From assembly GCA_030653355.1 (NCBI GenBank), contig JAURZN010000020.1, positions 1 to 36,449 of the forward strand: a stretch of DNA of 36,449 bases. The letters are read 5' to 3'. How positions within the stretch are numbered: position 1 is the stretch's first letter; each line of letters starts with the position of its first letter. A program made the position numbers and the translations under genes. The notes beneath the pieces are model-generated. The model did no database searches. It was not told where the DNA came from and saw only the letters and a list, made by a program, of their open reading frames with translations. This DNA is from Gallionella sp. GTDB taxonomy: Bacteria; Pseudomonadota; Gammaproteobacteria; Burkholderiales; Gallionellaceae. Positions 26,799 to 33,830 of this stretch are shown in pieces.

Positions 26799-27077
26799 TC
26801 GCGGTCCACCCGTTCCTTCAGTTCCTTTCCCGGCTTGAAATGCGGTACATACTTGGCAGGCACTTTCACCTTCGCGCCGGTCTTGGGATTCCGCCCTTGC
26901 CGCGGTGGCCGATAATTCAATCCAAAGCTGCCGAAGCCGCGAATCTCGGCACGCCCACCCTTCGACAGCGCATCGGAAAGCGCATCTAGAATCACCCTGA
27001 CAGCAAGCTCGGCATCTTTTCAATTGCAGTTGGGGGTGCAGATCGGCAATGTGTTCAATAAGTTCTGAGCGGGTCAT
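26795..27077 (-). pseudogene. ihfB: Integration host factor beta subunit, frameshifted
   Basis: IHF-beta bends DNA at specific sites in recombination and transcription. The N-terminus is normal ([20 protein letters not shown], from the ATG at 27077) and the rest is normal in another frame ([21 protein letters not shown], then [16 protein letters not shown] with the DNA-intercalating Pro). The frames join at a run of four A's (minus strand; 27017-27020): removing one A restores Lys-Asp-Ala-Glu-Leu-Ala-Val, as expected for IhfB. So one inserted base in a short homopolymer breaks the gene. Repaired, it would be about 94 aa. Sequencing error and true decay are both possible. Confidence 0.85.
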
Positions 27078-27119
27078 TTGCAAGGGCTGTAGTATGAATA
27101 AAGCTGGCGGGATTTTACT

Positions 27120-27236
27120 TCAAGCATAAGCGTGGTGCATTACATGACTTGTCACGCCTACACTGCGTAAATCAATCCCCACCTCGACTTCCCTGTCGCA
27201 CGCCTTTTCATAAGGCATCGGGTTAGTGTCCGGCAT
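27120..27236 (-). CDS. Possible small ORF of 38 aa, status uncertain
   Basis: An ATG at 27236 overlaps the stop codon of the decayed gene fragment at 27236-27296 (TGATG), and the frame runs 38 codons to a TGA. The product (MPDTNPMPYEKACDRE at its start) is not recognised. It may once have been coupled to the now-lost upstream gene. Only the overlap supports it. Confidence 0.25.
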   Translation of the reverse strand: MPDTNPMPYEKACDREVEVGIDLRSVGVTSHVMHHAYA

Positions 27237-27296
27237 CAGAACTCCTCGCTGCGATCAAGAATCTCCAGCTTGAACTGCCACCCCTCGAATGAACTT
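27236..27296 (-). pseudogene. 3' remnant of a second copy of the zinc-ribbon gene
   Basis: The minus strand encodes FEGWQFKLEILDRSEEF then stop, nearly identical to the C-terminus of the gene at 21036-21620 (FEGWQFKLEIRDISEEL). Nucleotide similarity is also plain over about 55 bases. Upstream of Phe the similarity ends abruptly and the inverted-repeat element at 27307 begins, so the rest of the gene was replaced or deleted. Confidence 0.75.
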
Positions 27297-27306
27297 ATCA
27301 TGCGGC

Positions 27307-27367
27307 TTGCCGACATTGACTGGAGCCTAGGGCTGAGTGCCGCTTTCATCGGCGGCAAGGGGCGGTA
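27307..27367 (-). repeat. Left inverted repeat flanking the defence cassette
   Basis: The reverse complement of this segment matches 33021-33083 with only a few differences over about 60 bases, including shared blocks gccgatgaaagcggc, ccctaggct and agtcaatgtcggcaa. The pair brackets the antitoxin-like gene and the five-gene cassette. The core gccgatgaaagcgg resembles a widespread environmental intergenic repeat type with CCGAAAGCGG (from memory). Confidence 0.8.
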
Positions 27368-27526
27368 CTTCCGTTTGCTATCCCACATGCAGTGGACTTT
27401 AGCGACAAAACCTTAAAACTTCAGCAAAGGTAGAAATGAATTCAACAGTTACGCCGCTCGTGACAAAAAGTCAGTGACATCAAAGCCAAAATAAGCCACA
27501 ATTTATTGACGAACATCATTGTGCAT

Positions 27527-27721
27527 ATGAAATGGTCAGTACCAACGTCGTTCGTGCCCGGATTGATGGGCATAATTAAAGAAAAGTCTAGCGTCTTGGC
27601 CGAGATGGGTCTGTCCGTTTCAGATGTAATCCGGATGCTGCTAACCTGCATCGTAGCGGACAAAGCGCTACTGTTTGACGTCAATCGCGTCCTTCCCCAT
27701 TCGGATCGGAAGTCGCTATGA
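27527..27721 (+). CDS. RelB/DinJ-type antitoxin, orphan and possibly decayed
   Basis: A 64-aa frame whose second half matches RelB/DinJ antitoxins: VLAEMGLSVSDVIRMLLTCIVADKALLFDV contains the ribbon-helix-helix-derived A-x-G-L-x-x-S-D-x-I-R core. The N-terminal strand that should contact DNA looks degenerate (WSVPTSFVPGLM), and no RelE/YafQ toxin follows. Start could be ATG 27527 or TTG 27506. It ends 28 bases before the defence operon. It is probably a remnant, but could regulate the operon. The stretch 27368-27526 shows no other gene. Confidence 0.55.
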   Translation: MKWSVPTSFVPGLMGIIKEKSSVLAEMGLSVSDVIRMLLTCIVADKALLFDVNRVLPHSDRKSL

Positions 27722-27749
27722 GGTTGAGTCTGAAGACACTTAGCCTATT

Positions 27750-28685
27750 ATGGCCCTGAACCGCATGGATCGCATACAACAGCTTGGCTACGAAAAAGAT
27801 TTCCGCATCATCTTCCTTGAGGCCAAGGGGGACGGATTTCAGCGCCTGTTCGAAAAACTGATGGCGAAGACCCACCCTAACGATTTTATGGCCTGCCGCC
27901 CATGGGGCAATGTCGGTGACCGGAAAAATGACGGATACCTGCCTTCGGCTCGGACCCTGTTTCAAAGCTATGCGCCCAATGAATTGAACGCTACCGAAGC
28001 CATCAAAAAGATCAACGAGGATTTCGAAGGTGCAAAAGAGCATTGGGAGCAATATTTTGATGAATGGACTTTTGTCCATAACGCACCCGATGGGCGCTTG
28101 GGTCCCCACATCATCGAAGCGCTGTCCAAGCTCGCGCAAAAAAACCCGAAGATCAAGATTGGCCACTGCGGTTGGGATGAAATGCTGTCGAAGTTTCGCA
28201 AGCTCAGCCTGCAGGATCTCGAATCTTGGTTCGGGTCCTCGCTGACCATGGAGGCAAACGTCAATCTGGGTTATGGCGATTTGATGGCCGTACTCACGCA
28301 CATCAACGTCACTCCCGCGCCGGCGACAAGTGAAGTCAAAGATGTTTCGCGGGGAAAAATCGAGTCGAATCTTCTATCTGCGGTAGTAGCCGATTTTTTG
28401 AAGATCGGTATGCAGAAGTCACCGTTAGTGATGCAGTTCTTCGATAACTGGAAGAACCCCGTATACGGCGAACAAATTGCTTCGGCATTCAAGAGCAAAT
28501 ACGTGTCTCTGAGGGATACGATCCCCCCGCTTCATCCCGATGAAATTTTTGGACAGCTTGAAGCTTGGGCGGGGGGAGTCGTGAACACGACACCCGCACA
28601 TAAGGCGGCGGTGCTAGCGGTCATGGCCTATCTGTTCGACAAGTGCGAAATATTCGAAGATGCCCAGACAGTGAGGTCAACATGA
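27750..28685 (+). CDS. ABC-3C system effector with nuclease-like N-terminal domain
   Basis: A 311-aa protein, first gene of the cassette. Residues about 14-150 look like a restriction-endonuclease-type domain: helix with Glu35 (FEKLM), GDRKNDGY (Asp57, Asp61) and FQSYAP (Gln72), the pattern used by effectors of ABC three-component (ABC-3C) conflict systems. Residues about 200-311 look like an ABC-3C C-terminal coupling domain (FFDNWKNPVYGEQIASAF, CEIFED). I infer an effector held inactive by the partner ATPase until infection is sensed. Its stop overlaps the next start (ATGA). No good ribosome site is visible before ATG 27750; ATG 27765 is an alternative. Confidence 0.7.
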   Translation: MALNRMDRIQQLGYEKDFRIIFLEAKGDGFQRLFEKLMAKTHPNDFMACRPWGNVGDRKNDGYLPSARTLFQSYAPNELNATEAIKKINEDFEGAKEHWEQYFDEWTFVHNAPDGRLGPHIIEALSKLAQKNPKIKIGHCGWDEMLSKFRKLSLQDLESWFGSSLTMEANVNLGYGDLMAVLTHINVTPAPATSEVKDVSRGKIESNLLSAVVADFLKIGMQKSPLVMQFFDNWKNPVYGEQIASAFKSKYVSLRDTIPPLHPDEIFGQLEAWAGGVVNTTPAHKAAVLAVMAYLFDKCEIFEDAQTVRST

Positions 28686-28933
28686 TCCTGCCGTCCAAGC
28701 ATCTTCCGCAAGATCGCGCGCTGCTCACCGTGGGCGGTCATGTTCTTACTTTTCTCGCGCACCCCAAAACGGTTTCCGCCTTGTGGGAAGAATTAAACCA
28801 ACAGGGCCAAGGGATTGTTGCCATTCGCCCTCGGCGAATCACCTACGACTGGTTCGTGCTTGCACTAGACCTACTGTACTCCCTTGGAACTATCGAACTT
28901 GAAAACGGCCTTGTGGCACGGAGGGGAGTTTGA
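28682..28933 (+). CDS. ABC-3C system middle component
   Basis: An 83-aa protein that fits the small middle component of ABC-3C systems: MILPSKHLPQDRALLTVGG, then a winged-helix-like region (TVSALWEELNQQ, ITYDWFVLALDLLYSLGTIE). In this family it is thought to bridge the ATPase and effector. It overlaps the effector gene by four bases and the ATPase gene by four bases (TTGA), so all three are translationally coupled. Confidence 0.78.
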   Translation: MILPSKHLPQDRALLTVGGHVLTFLAHPKTVSALWEELNQQGQGIVAIRPRRITYDWFVLALDLLYSLGTIELENGLVARRGV

Positions 28934-30651
28934 TCCATAACCTTTTCAGCACGCTGCCCACCTTCAAGAATCTCGGCGATCTGAAGCCGGGTCTGAACGT
29001 GCTGCTGGCCCAAAAAACCGAAGGCGCAAGTAGTAAGCAAACCCGCAATCGCGCAGGAAAAACGAGTTTCGTTGAAACAGTTCATTTCCTGACCGGATCG
29101 GAAGCCGGCACTGATTCTATCTTCCGCACGCCAGTTCTGGCCGAATACACCTTTGGCATGGATTTCGATTTGAAGGATGCGCGTACCGTCGTTGAGCGAA
29201 GCGGCAGCGCCAAAGCCAAAATCTATGTAACAACGCCACCGGATGCGAAGCGCAAATTATCGGCAACCGATTGGGTCACGTTCCTCGGAGAGGAGATGTT
29301 CGGCCTGTGTAGCCTCGAAGCCGCAGGCAGCAAACCCCCTTCGTTTCGGTCTCTGTTCGCCTACTTTGCGCGTCGCCAGATGAGCGGCGCATTTACTACC
29401 CCGGAGAAGCAGGCCACCATGCAGGGAACGGGCGACATGCAAATGGCGCTGATGTTTCTGCTTGGGTTGGACTGGCAGATCGCTCGCGACTGGCAAGCTG
29501 TTCGTGATCGTGAAAAGACCCTGGAAGAGTTGAAGAAGGCGGCAGGTACGGGGGCGTTCGGTTCGATCATCGGCAAGGCAGCTGATTTGCGCACGCAGTT
29601 GACCCTGCAGGAAGCTCGTCTCAAGAAACTCTATTCGGAAATCGAAACCTTCCAGGTATTGCCTGAGTACCGGGAACTGGAAGTCGAAAGCGCCAAGCTG
29701 ACACGCCAGCTCAATGAACTAGCTAATGCCAACACCATAGACTTCGCGGCTATCCGCGACCTCGAAGGTGCGCTGTCTTCTGAAATTCCACCTGACCTTG
29801 AAGACCTGCAAACAATCTATCAGGAAGCAGGCGTTGCACTGCCCGGTCTCGTAAAGCGCCGTTATGAGGACGTGAAGAGCTTCCATCAATCGGTAGTGCG
29901 TAATCGCAAGGACTATCTGTCCAGCGAACTCGAAGCGGCACAGCTACGAATCGAGCTGCGCGATAGCCAGAAAGCACAACTCGACCAGCGACGCGGGGAA
30001 ATCATGGGCATCCTCAGGAGTCATGGCGCACTGGATCAGTTCCTCAAGCTACAGGGAGAGCTAGGCCGCCTGGAATCGGAAGTGGAGTCCCTACGGCAGC
30101 GCTTCGAAGCGGCGGAGCAGCTCGAAGGCACGAAAAATGAGTTGGAGATCGAACGCAACCGGCTCACGATCCGGCTGCGGCGCGATTTCGCCGAACAAAA
30201 CGATCGACTGGCCGAAGCCATCGTCGCCTTTGAGGAAACTTCGCAGCGGCTCTATGAGTCAGCCGGCAGCATGACCGTAGACGAAACCTCCAATGGGCCA
30301 ATGTTCAAGTTTCCGATGCAGGGCCAGCGAAGCAAGGGCATCAAGAACATGCAAATTTTCTGTTTCGACATGATGCTTATGCGCTTGTGCCACAAGCGGC
30401 AGATAGGACCGGGCTTCTTGATCCATGACAGCCATCTGTTCGACGGCGTTGACGGACGACAGGTGATCAGCGCCTTGCGCCTTGGCTCGGAGATTTCGCG
30501 GGAACTCGGGTTTCAGTACATCGTGACGATGAATGAAGACGACGCCTTCAAGGAAACCATTGATGGCTTCGATCTCAACGACTATGTACTTCCAACGCGC
30601 CTTACTGATGCCACCGAAGATGGCGGATTGTTCGGAATAAGATTTGGCTAA
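28930..30651 (+). CDS. DUF2326 SMC-like ATPase of an ABC-3C system
   Basis: A 573-aa Rad50/SMC-like ABC ATPase. The P-loop region is TRNRAGKTSFVE (about 38-49), in which the usual first Gly of Walker A is Thr but GKT is kept. A long coiled coil spans about residues 190-430. The C-terminal DUF2326 block (about 455-560) carries the signature-like SKGIKNMQIFCFD, the Walker B segment GFLIHDSHLFDGVD and YIVTMNEDD. The start is TTG overlapping the previous stop. ATPases of this type sense foreign DNA or phage processes and license the effector (established for relatives, inferred here). Confidence 0.85.
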   Translation: MIHNLFSTLPTFKNLGDLKPGLNVLLAQKTEGASSKQTRNRAGKTSFVETVHFLTGSEAGTDSIFRTPVLAEYTFGMDFDLKDARTVVERSGSAKAKIYVTTPPDAKRKLSATDWVTFLGEEMFGLCSLEAAGSKPPSFRSLFAYFARRQMSGAFTTPEKQATMQGTGDMQMALMFLLGLDWQIARDWQAVRDREKTLEELKKAAGTGAFGSIIGKAADLRTQLTLQEARLKKLYSEIETFQVLPEYRELEVESAKLTRQLNELANANTIDFAAIRDLEGALSSEIPPDLEDLQTIYQEAGVALPGLVKRRYEDVKSFHQSVVRNRKDYLSSELEAAQLRIELRDSQKAQLDQRRGEIMGILRSHGALDQFLKLQGELGRLESEVESLRQRFEAAEQLEGTKNELEIERNRLTIRLRRDFAEQNDRLAEAIVAFEETSQRLYESAGSMTVDETSNGPMFKFPMQGQRSKGIKNMQIFCFDMMLMRLCHKRQIGPGFLIHDSHLFDGVDGRQVISALRLGSEISRELGFQYIVTMNEDDAFKETIDGFDLNDYVLPTRLTDATEDGGLFGIRFG

Positions 30652-30666
30652 CTATACGGGATAACA

Positions 30667-31929
30667 GTGGATAAGAAGACCAAGGGATCATGGCTGATTC
30701 ACCACACAAACAAACTCCAAGGTGTAACTAATCAGACCGGATATGAAAAGACGTTTCTCGCTGGGAAAGCAGGAATTTTGCTTTCCGCGATCTCGTCTAA
30801 TAATCATGTTACCGTCAACAATGATCGGCTCACGGTTCTGGCAAAAGCCGCCAATATCAATACGACATTTGAACTTCCAAAACTCATCGAAGTTTTGCAG
30901 CAGCAGCAATTGATTGACACCGCAGGCGACGGAATTGCAGTCCTCGGCGTCACGACTGCAAAGACGTTGCAACACACGTCAGATATTTTTGACGCTCTTG
31001 CGCCCGGATCGACTGAAGTCGCCACAATCGCGCTCGCGGAATTAGCCTCTCTCGAACCCGTACTCGCCGGTCATGTAGCCGCAGAGTTGGCCGACTCCTA
31101 TCAACTCGGTAAGGCGGAGATTGGTCAGTTGATGTCGGACGCGGAACAGATCGGATTTGTGGATGCGGAAAAGATCAGTCCTAGCGAAACCCTGCTATTC
31201 AACGGCAACCTGTTCCGCCGCGAAACGACCAGAAAAATCAAAGCGGTACTCGACTCGCTCACATCGGCCGAGCAATTAAAATTGAATGAACTCACCGAAA
31301 CCCTGAAGAAACAGGCCTGCGTCGATGTCGATTTCGCAAGCAAACTTCTCGGCGATCCTCTTTTCAAGAAAGTCACAGCCATTGGACTCTTTGACATCAG
31401 TGTTGTCAGCAATTCAACCGAAGACGTTGGATTCCTGACACTGCCATCGGCTTTTTCGAAGTACAGCAACTCGATGGTTGACGACGCATTCGATCTTGCT
31501 AAGGCATTTGTCAGCTCCGTAACCTACGGTATGACGAAAAGTTCATACGCAAGAGGACAGATACAGATGGTTGATGCCCTTTTGAGCGCGTTGGTTCGGG
31601 GCGAGAGCGTCGGTCCGGTAAATGCCATTGCACAAGACTATAAAGTGCTCGAATTGAAAGGTGTTGTCGAGGTCAAAACAGGCTCCAAGAAGGGGCGCAC
31701 GGGCCCCATGCTGAGATTGTTGAAAACGGAAGTCGGTGAACTTGCGCTCCAAGCCATCCGACAGGGCGACGTTAGCGAACATTCTCTGAGTTCGCTCCCG
31801 ACAGCAGCTGTCACTACTTTTAGCGGCCCGGAGCACAACCGTGAGAAAGTTCGAAGAGCACAAACGAAGATGAGCCCCAAGGCTACCAATGACATGCTCT
31901 CTATTCTTCGCACTGGGGGTGGAATATGA
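30667..31929 (+). CDS. Unrecognised 420-aa protein, fourth gene of the defence operon
   Basis: A 420-aa soluble protein with a GTG start preceded by CGGGA, 15 bases after the ATPase gene and overlapping the nuclease gene by four bases (ATGA). I recognise no family. Two stretches look like winged helices: about 75-115 (LPKLIEVLQQQQLIDTAGDG) and about 325-370 (VLELKGVVEVKTG, LRLLKTEVGELALQAI). The middle is helical with a leucine-rich segment. It ends with a basic tail. No catalytic motif is visible. It may be a DNA-binding or sensor partner of the nuclease encoded next (inference). Base composition appears more AT-rich than the three upstream genes. Confidence 0.65.
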   Translation: MDKKTKGSWLIHHTNKLQGVTNQTGYEKTFLAGKAGILLSAISSNNHVTVNNDRLTVLAKAANINTTFELPKLIEVLQQQQLIDTAGDGIAVLGVTTAKTLQHTSDIFDALAPGSTEVATIALAELASLEPVLAGHVAAELADSYQLGKAEIGQLMSDAEQIGFVDAEKISPSETLLFNGNLFRRETTRKIKAVLDSLTSAEQLKLNELTETLKKQACVDVDFASKLLGDPLFKKVTAIGLFDISVVSNSTEDVGFLTLPSAFSKYSNSMVDDAFDLAKAFVSSVTYGMTKSSYARGQIQMVDALLSALVRGESVGPVNAIAQDYKVLELKGVVEVKTGSKKGRTGPMLRLLKTEVGELALQAIRQGDVSEHSLSSLPTAAVTTFSGPEHNREKVRRAQTKMSPKATNDMLSILRTGGGI

Positions 31930-32969
31930 GCAAGAGTTCGCAAGTCATGCTAAAGGGCCCAAAAATGGAGGAGTTGCTGCGAAGTTATTTCCTCAAGGCG
32001 GGCTATTACGTCGTCAGAGGGGTGCCGTTTGTTTATGAAGGCTTTGACGTCACCGACATTGATCTGTGGCTCTATAGCCGGACGTCATCTGTGTCGCGCG
32101 AAATCACACTGGTGGACGCCAAGAACAAGAAAACGCCACAGGCCATAGAAAGAATATTTTGGGTTCAAGGGTTGCGTATTGCAACCAAGGCCACCAACGC
32201 GGTCGTAGCGACGACAGAGAAGCGACAAGAAGTGAAGGATTTCGGCCGGGAACTAGGTGTCCTAGTTCTGGATGGGACCTTCTTGGGTAAGCTGGATAAA
32301 ACGGACGCTCCTAATGACCTCAGATTCTCAGAAGAAGAATTTTTCTCGAAGATTGACGAGTATTCGTTGAACAAGATTGACGGCGATTGGCGAGGTCGCA
32401 TGGTTCGCTCAAAAAGCCTGCTGGCGAAATCGCTGTCCTTCGATAGTTGCAATGAGTGGCTCTCGCAAGGCAAGTTCTTCGCCGAACAATCCATCACGAA
32501 AAGTAAACAACGTGAGACCGCGTTGCGCTGCTTGTACATGGTGTGTTCGTTCATTGCAGTCACTATTGACTATTGCATGAAAGAACTTTCGTTCCACGAG
32601 CAATCCGAACGCAGCACGCTCATCAAGGATGGATTTACATATGGTTCAAAAGGTAGTGCGGGGCTCAAGAAAATATTGAACGTCGCCATGGGTCTCATAG
32701 AGCAACACGCCAACGACGGTATGGCGATATCGAGGCAAGTGAGGCTCAGCATTGATCGCCAGTTGGAAGCTCTCAACACGGCAATATTGGGCGAGTTTTT
32801 CTCAAAAAACGATGTGGCGAAAACACTTTTCCCCGTCGCTAAAGAATTCGAACAAATGGCGATGAACAGAGATTTCTCTTCTCATGTCGATGCGACGCCA
32901 GAGCTTCGTAGCATGCTTTATTGCTTGCTCGACTATTGGGAGATCGACAGGGTGATGTTTTCAAGCTGA
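31926..32969 (+). CDS. PD-(D/E)xK-like nuclease-domain protein, fifth gene of the operon
   Basis: A 347-aa protein. The N-terminal ~110 residues match a restriction-endonuclease-like fold: helix with Glu15-Glu16 (KMEELLRSYF), Asp46 in DVTDIDLWLY, then a strand with Asp64-Ala-Lys66 (LVDAKNKK) and a following helix with WVQG. This is the order E...D...(D/E)xK of PD-(D/E)xK nucleases. The remaining ~230 residues are helical and not recognised (contain YMVCSFIAVTIDYCM, a hydrophobic stretch). Translation is coupled to the 420-aa gene. Together they could form a two-component nuclease module attached to the ABC-3C system. Confidence 0.7.
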   Translation: MSKSSQVMLKGPKMEELLRSYFLKAGYYVVRGVPFVYEGFDVTDIDLWLYSRTSSVSREITLVDAKNKKTPQAIERIFWVQGLRIATKATNAVVATTEKRQEVKDFGRELGVLVLDGTFLGKLDKTDAPNDLRFSEEEFFSKIDEYSLNKIDGDWRGRMVRSKSLLAKSLSFDSCNEWLSQGKFFAEQSITKSKQRETALRCLYMVCSFIAVTIDYCMKELSFHEQSERSTLIKDGFTYGSKGSAGLKKILNVAMGLIEQHANDGMAISRQVRLSIDRQLEALNTAILGEFFSKNDVAKTLFPVAKEFEQMAMNRDFSSHVDATPELRSMLYCLLDYWEIDRVMFSS

Positions 32970-33020
32970 GCCGCGCAGACCGGTAAGTTCCGGCGTTCCT
33001 ATATGTCTGCTTTGGTCGGA

Positions 33021-33083
33021 TGCCGCCCCTTTCTGCCGATGAAAGCGGCCGCTCGCCCCTAGGCTCTAGTCAATGTCGGCAAA
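33021..33083 (+). repeat. Right inverted repeat flanking the defence cassette
   Basis: Inverted partner of 27307-27367 (about 60 bases, few mismatches), beginning 51 bases after the last cassette gene. The following 33084-33341 has no gene that I can support; its ggtaatggccgatcagttgccggt segment looks like a continuation of the same intergenic repeat type. Confidence 0.8.
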
Positions 33084-33341
33084 CTGAATCACACCTGTCA
33101 TTCGACAGAGCCATCCTCAATGACGGTAATGGCCGATCAGTTGCCGGTGGGCCACGAAACCCGAACGTCCGTTGTCAGTCTTGTTGCGGACATTGCATTA
33201 AAAAGCCGCTATGACTGCTGATGGCACACTGTGATCGTAGAGCGTTGCAAACTGCCTGCCGCAAAGCTGCCACTGATGAAAAATACTTTTCATAGGCTAA
33301 ATGCGGCCCGACGTGAGCATTGATCAGACACACTGACTGTG

Positions 33342-33380
33342 AAAAAACCAGCGCACGAATGCGCTGGCTCTTCTTTTTTT
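33342..33380. terminator. Bidirectional Rho-independent terminator
   Basis: An eight-base perfect stem (ccagcgca / tgcgctgg) with a four-base loop at 33348-33367 is flanked by an A-run on the left and a T-run on the right, so it can end transcription from both sides: the cassette on the plus strand and the small gene on the minus strand. Confidence 0.88.
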
Positions 33381-33393
33381 GTTGCGCCCCACA

Positions 33394-33549
33394 TTAACGT
33401 GAAAGACGCAACGCCTCTTGTACCTTGGCTCGTATGCTGGGCGTTATTTCCTGCCCATTTGTAAGAGCATGGTACACATCGCAAGCCAAGCTGAAGTTCT
33501 TCTTGGCCACCTTGTCAAAAAATACGCGCATTTCAGCAGATAACGGCAT
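33394..33549 (-). CDS. Small hypothetical protein (51 aa) between two terminators
   Basis: A 51-aa basic, helical protein (MPLSAEMRVFFDKVAKKN at the start). The ATG at 33549 has a good AGGAGA eight bases upstream. It is not recognised; a ThiF-like gene with a PRTRC look lies upstream on the same strand, so it may belong to that element's backbone. It sits between a terminator-like hairpin upstream (33584-33626) and the bidirectional terminator downstream. Confidence 0.6.
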   Translation of the reverse strand: MPLSAEMRVFFDKVAKKNFSLACDVYHALTNGQEITPSIRAKVQEALRLSR

Positions 33550-33583
33550 GATGAATCTCCTTTGTGTTGTTGGTGAAGAAGCC

Positions 33584-33626
33584 AAAAAGGGGCTTCACTA
33601 AGCCTGCAATGACTTAGTGAAGCCCC
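33584..33626 (-). terminator. Strong hairpin with T-run after the intron-interrupted gene
   Basis: A perfect 14-base stem, ggggcttcactaag / cttagtgaagcccc (33589-33602 and 33613-33626), followed on the minus strand by TTTTTGG. An outer AGCCA/TGGCT pair extends it. It would terminate the ThiF-like transcript, 35 bases before the start of the small gene, or act as an attenuator for it. Confidence 0.75.
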
Positions 33627-33659
33627 CTGATGGCTATTTCCAACAAGGGGATTCATCGT

Positions 33660-33689
33660 GTCCCTATCCGCAAACGTCGCGGATGGGAC
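33660..33689. other. Second hairpin in the 3' region of the ThiF-like gene
   Basis: Arms gtccctatccgc and gcggatgggac pair with one bulge around a seven-base loop. It lies 14 bases after the stop codon of the interrupted gene and before the strong terminator. Function unknown; perhaps transcript stability. Confidence 0.45.
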
Positions 33690-33703
33690 TCGTTGCTAAC
33701 TAC

Positions 33704-33747
33704 CTACTTCTTCGCGGCCTTACTGCGCCGCTTTGGTTTTGCATTCT
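33704..33747 (-). CDS. ThiF-like gene, second exon after the group II intron
   Basis: This is the 3' exon of the gene whose first part is at 36150-36449. Joined at the intron ends, the codon split as G|AG gives Glu and the frame continues NAKPKRRSKAAKK then TAG, a plausible basic C-terminal tail. That the junction restores an open frame ending in a lysine-rich tail supports both intron boundaries. Confidence 0.7.
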
Positions 33748-33788
33748 GTCGGGTAGGAACAGCGCATTACTGCACCGCTCCCCCCTAA

Positions 33789-33822
33789 GAACCGGACTTG
33801 CGAGTTTCCCCGCATCCGGCTC
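33789..33822 (-). ncRNA. Group II intron domain V catalytic hairpin
   Basis: A 34-nt hairpin, GAGCCGGATGCGGGG at its 5' side with a GAAA-type loop and CTCGCAAGTCCGGTTC at its 3' side. It has the length, bulge and terminal GAG/TTC pairing of bacterial domain V, the catalytic centre of the ribozyme. Confidence 0.9.
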
Positions 33823-33830
33823 AAGCCTCC

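Noticed and set aside
27681-28301. Minus-strand open frame of 206 codons
   Set aside because: It is a shadow of the nuclease-like effector gene, which has recognisable motifs and overlaps its partner in the proper way.
33589-33626. Integron attC site
   Set aside because: The stem is perfect and short with a T-run on the minus strand and no R'/R'' core sites; a terminator explains it.
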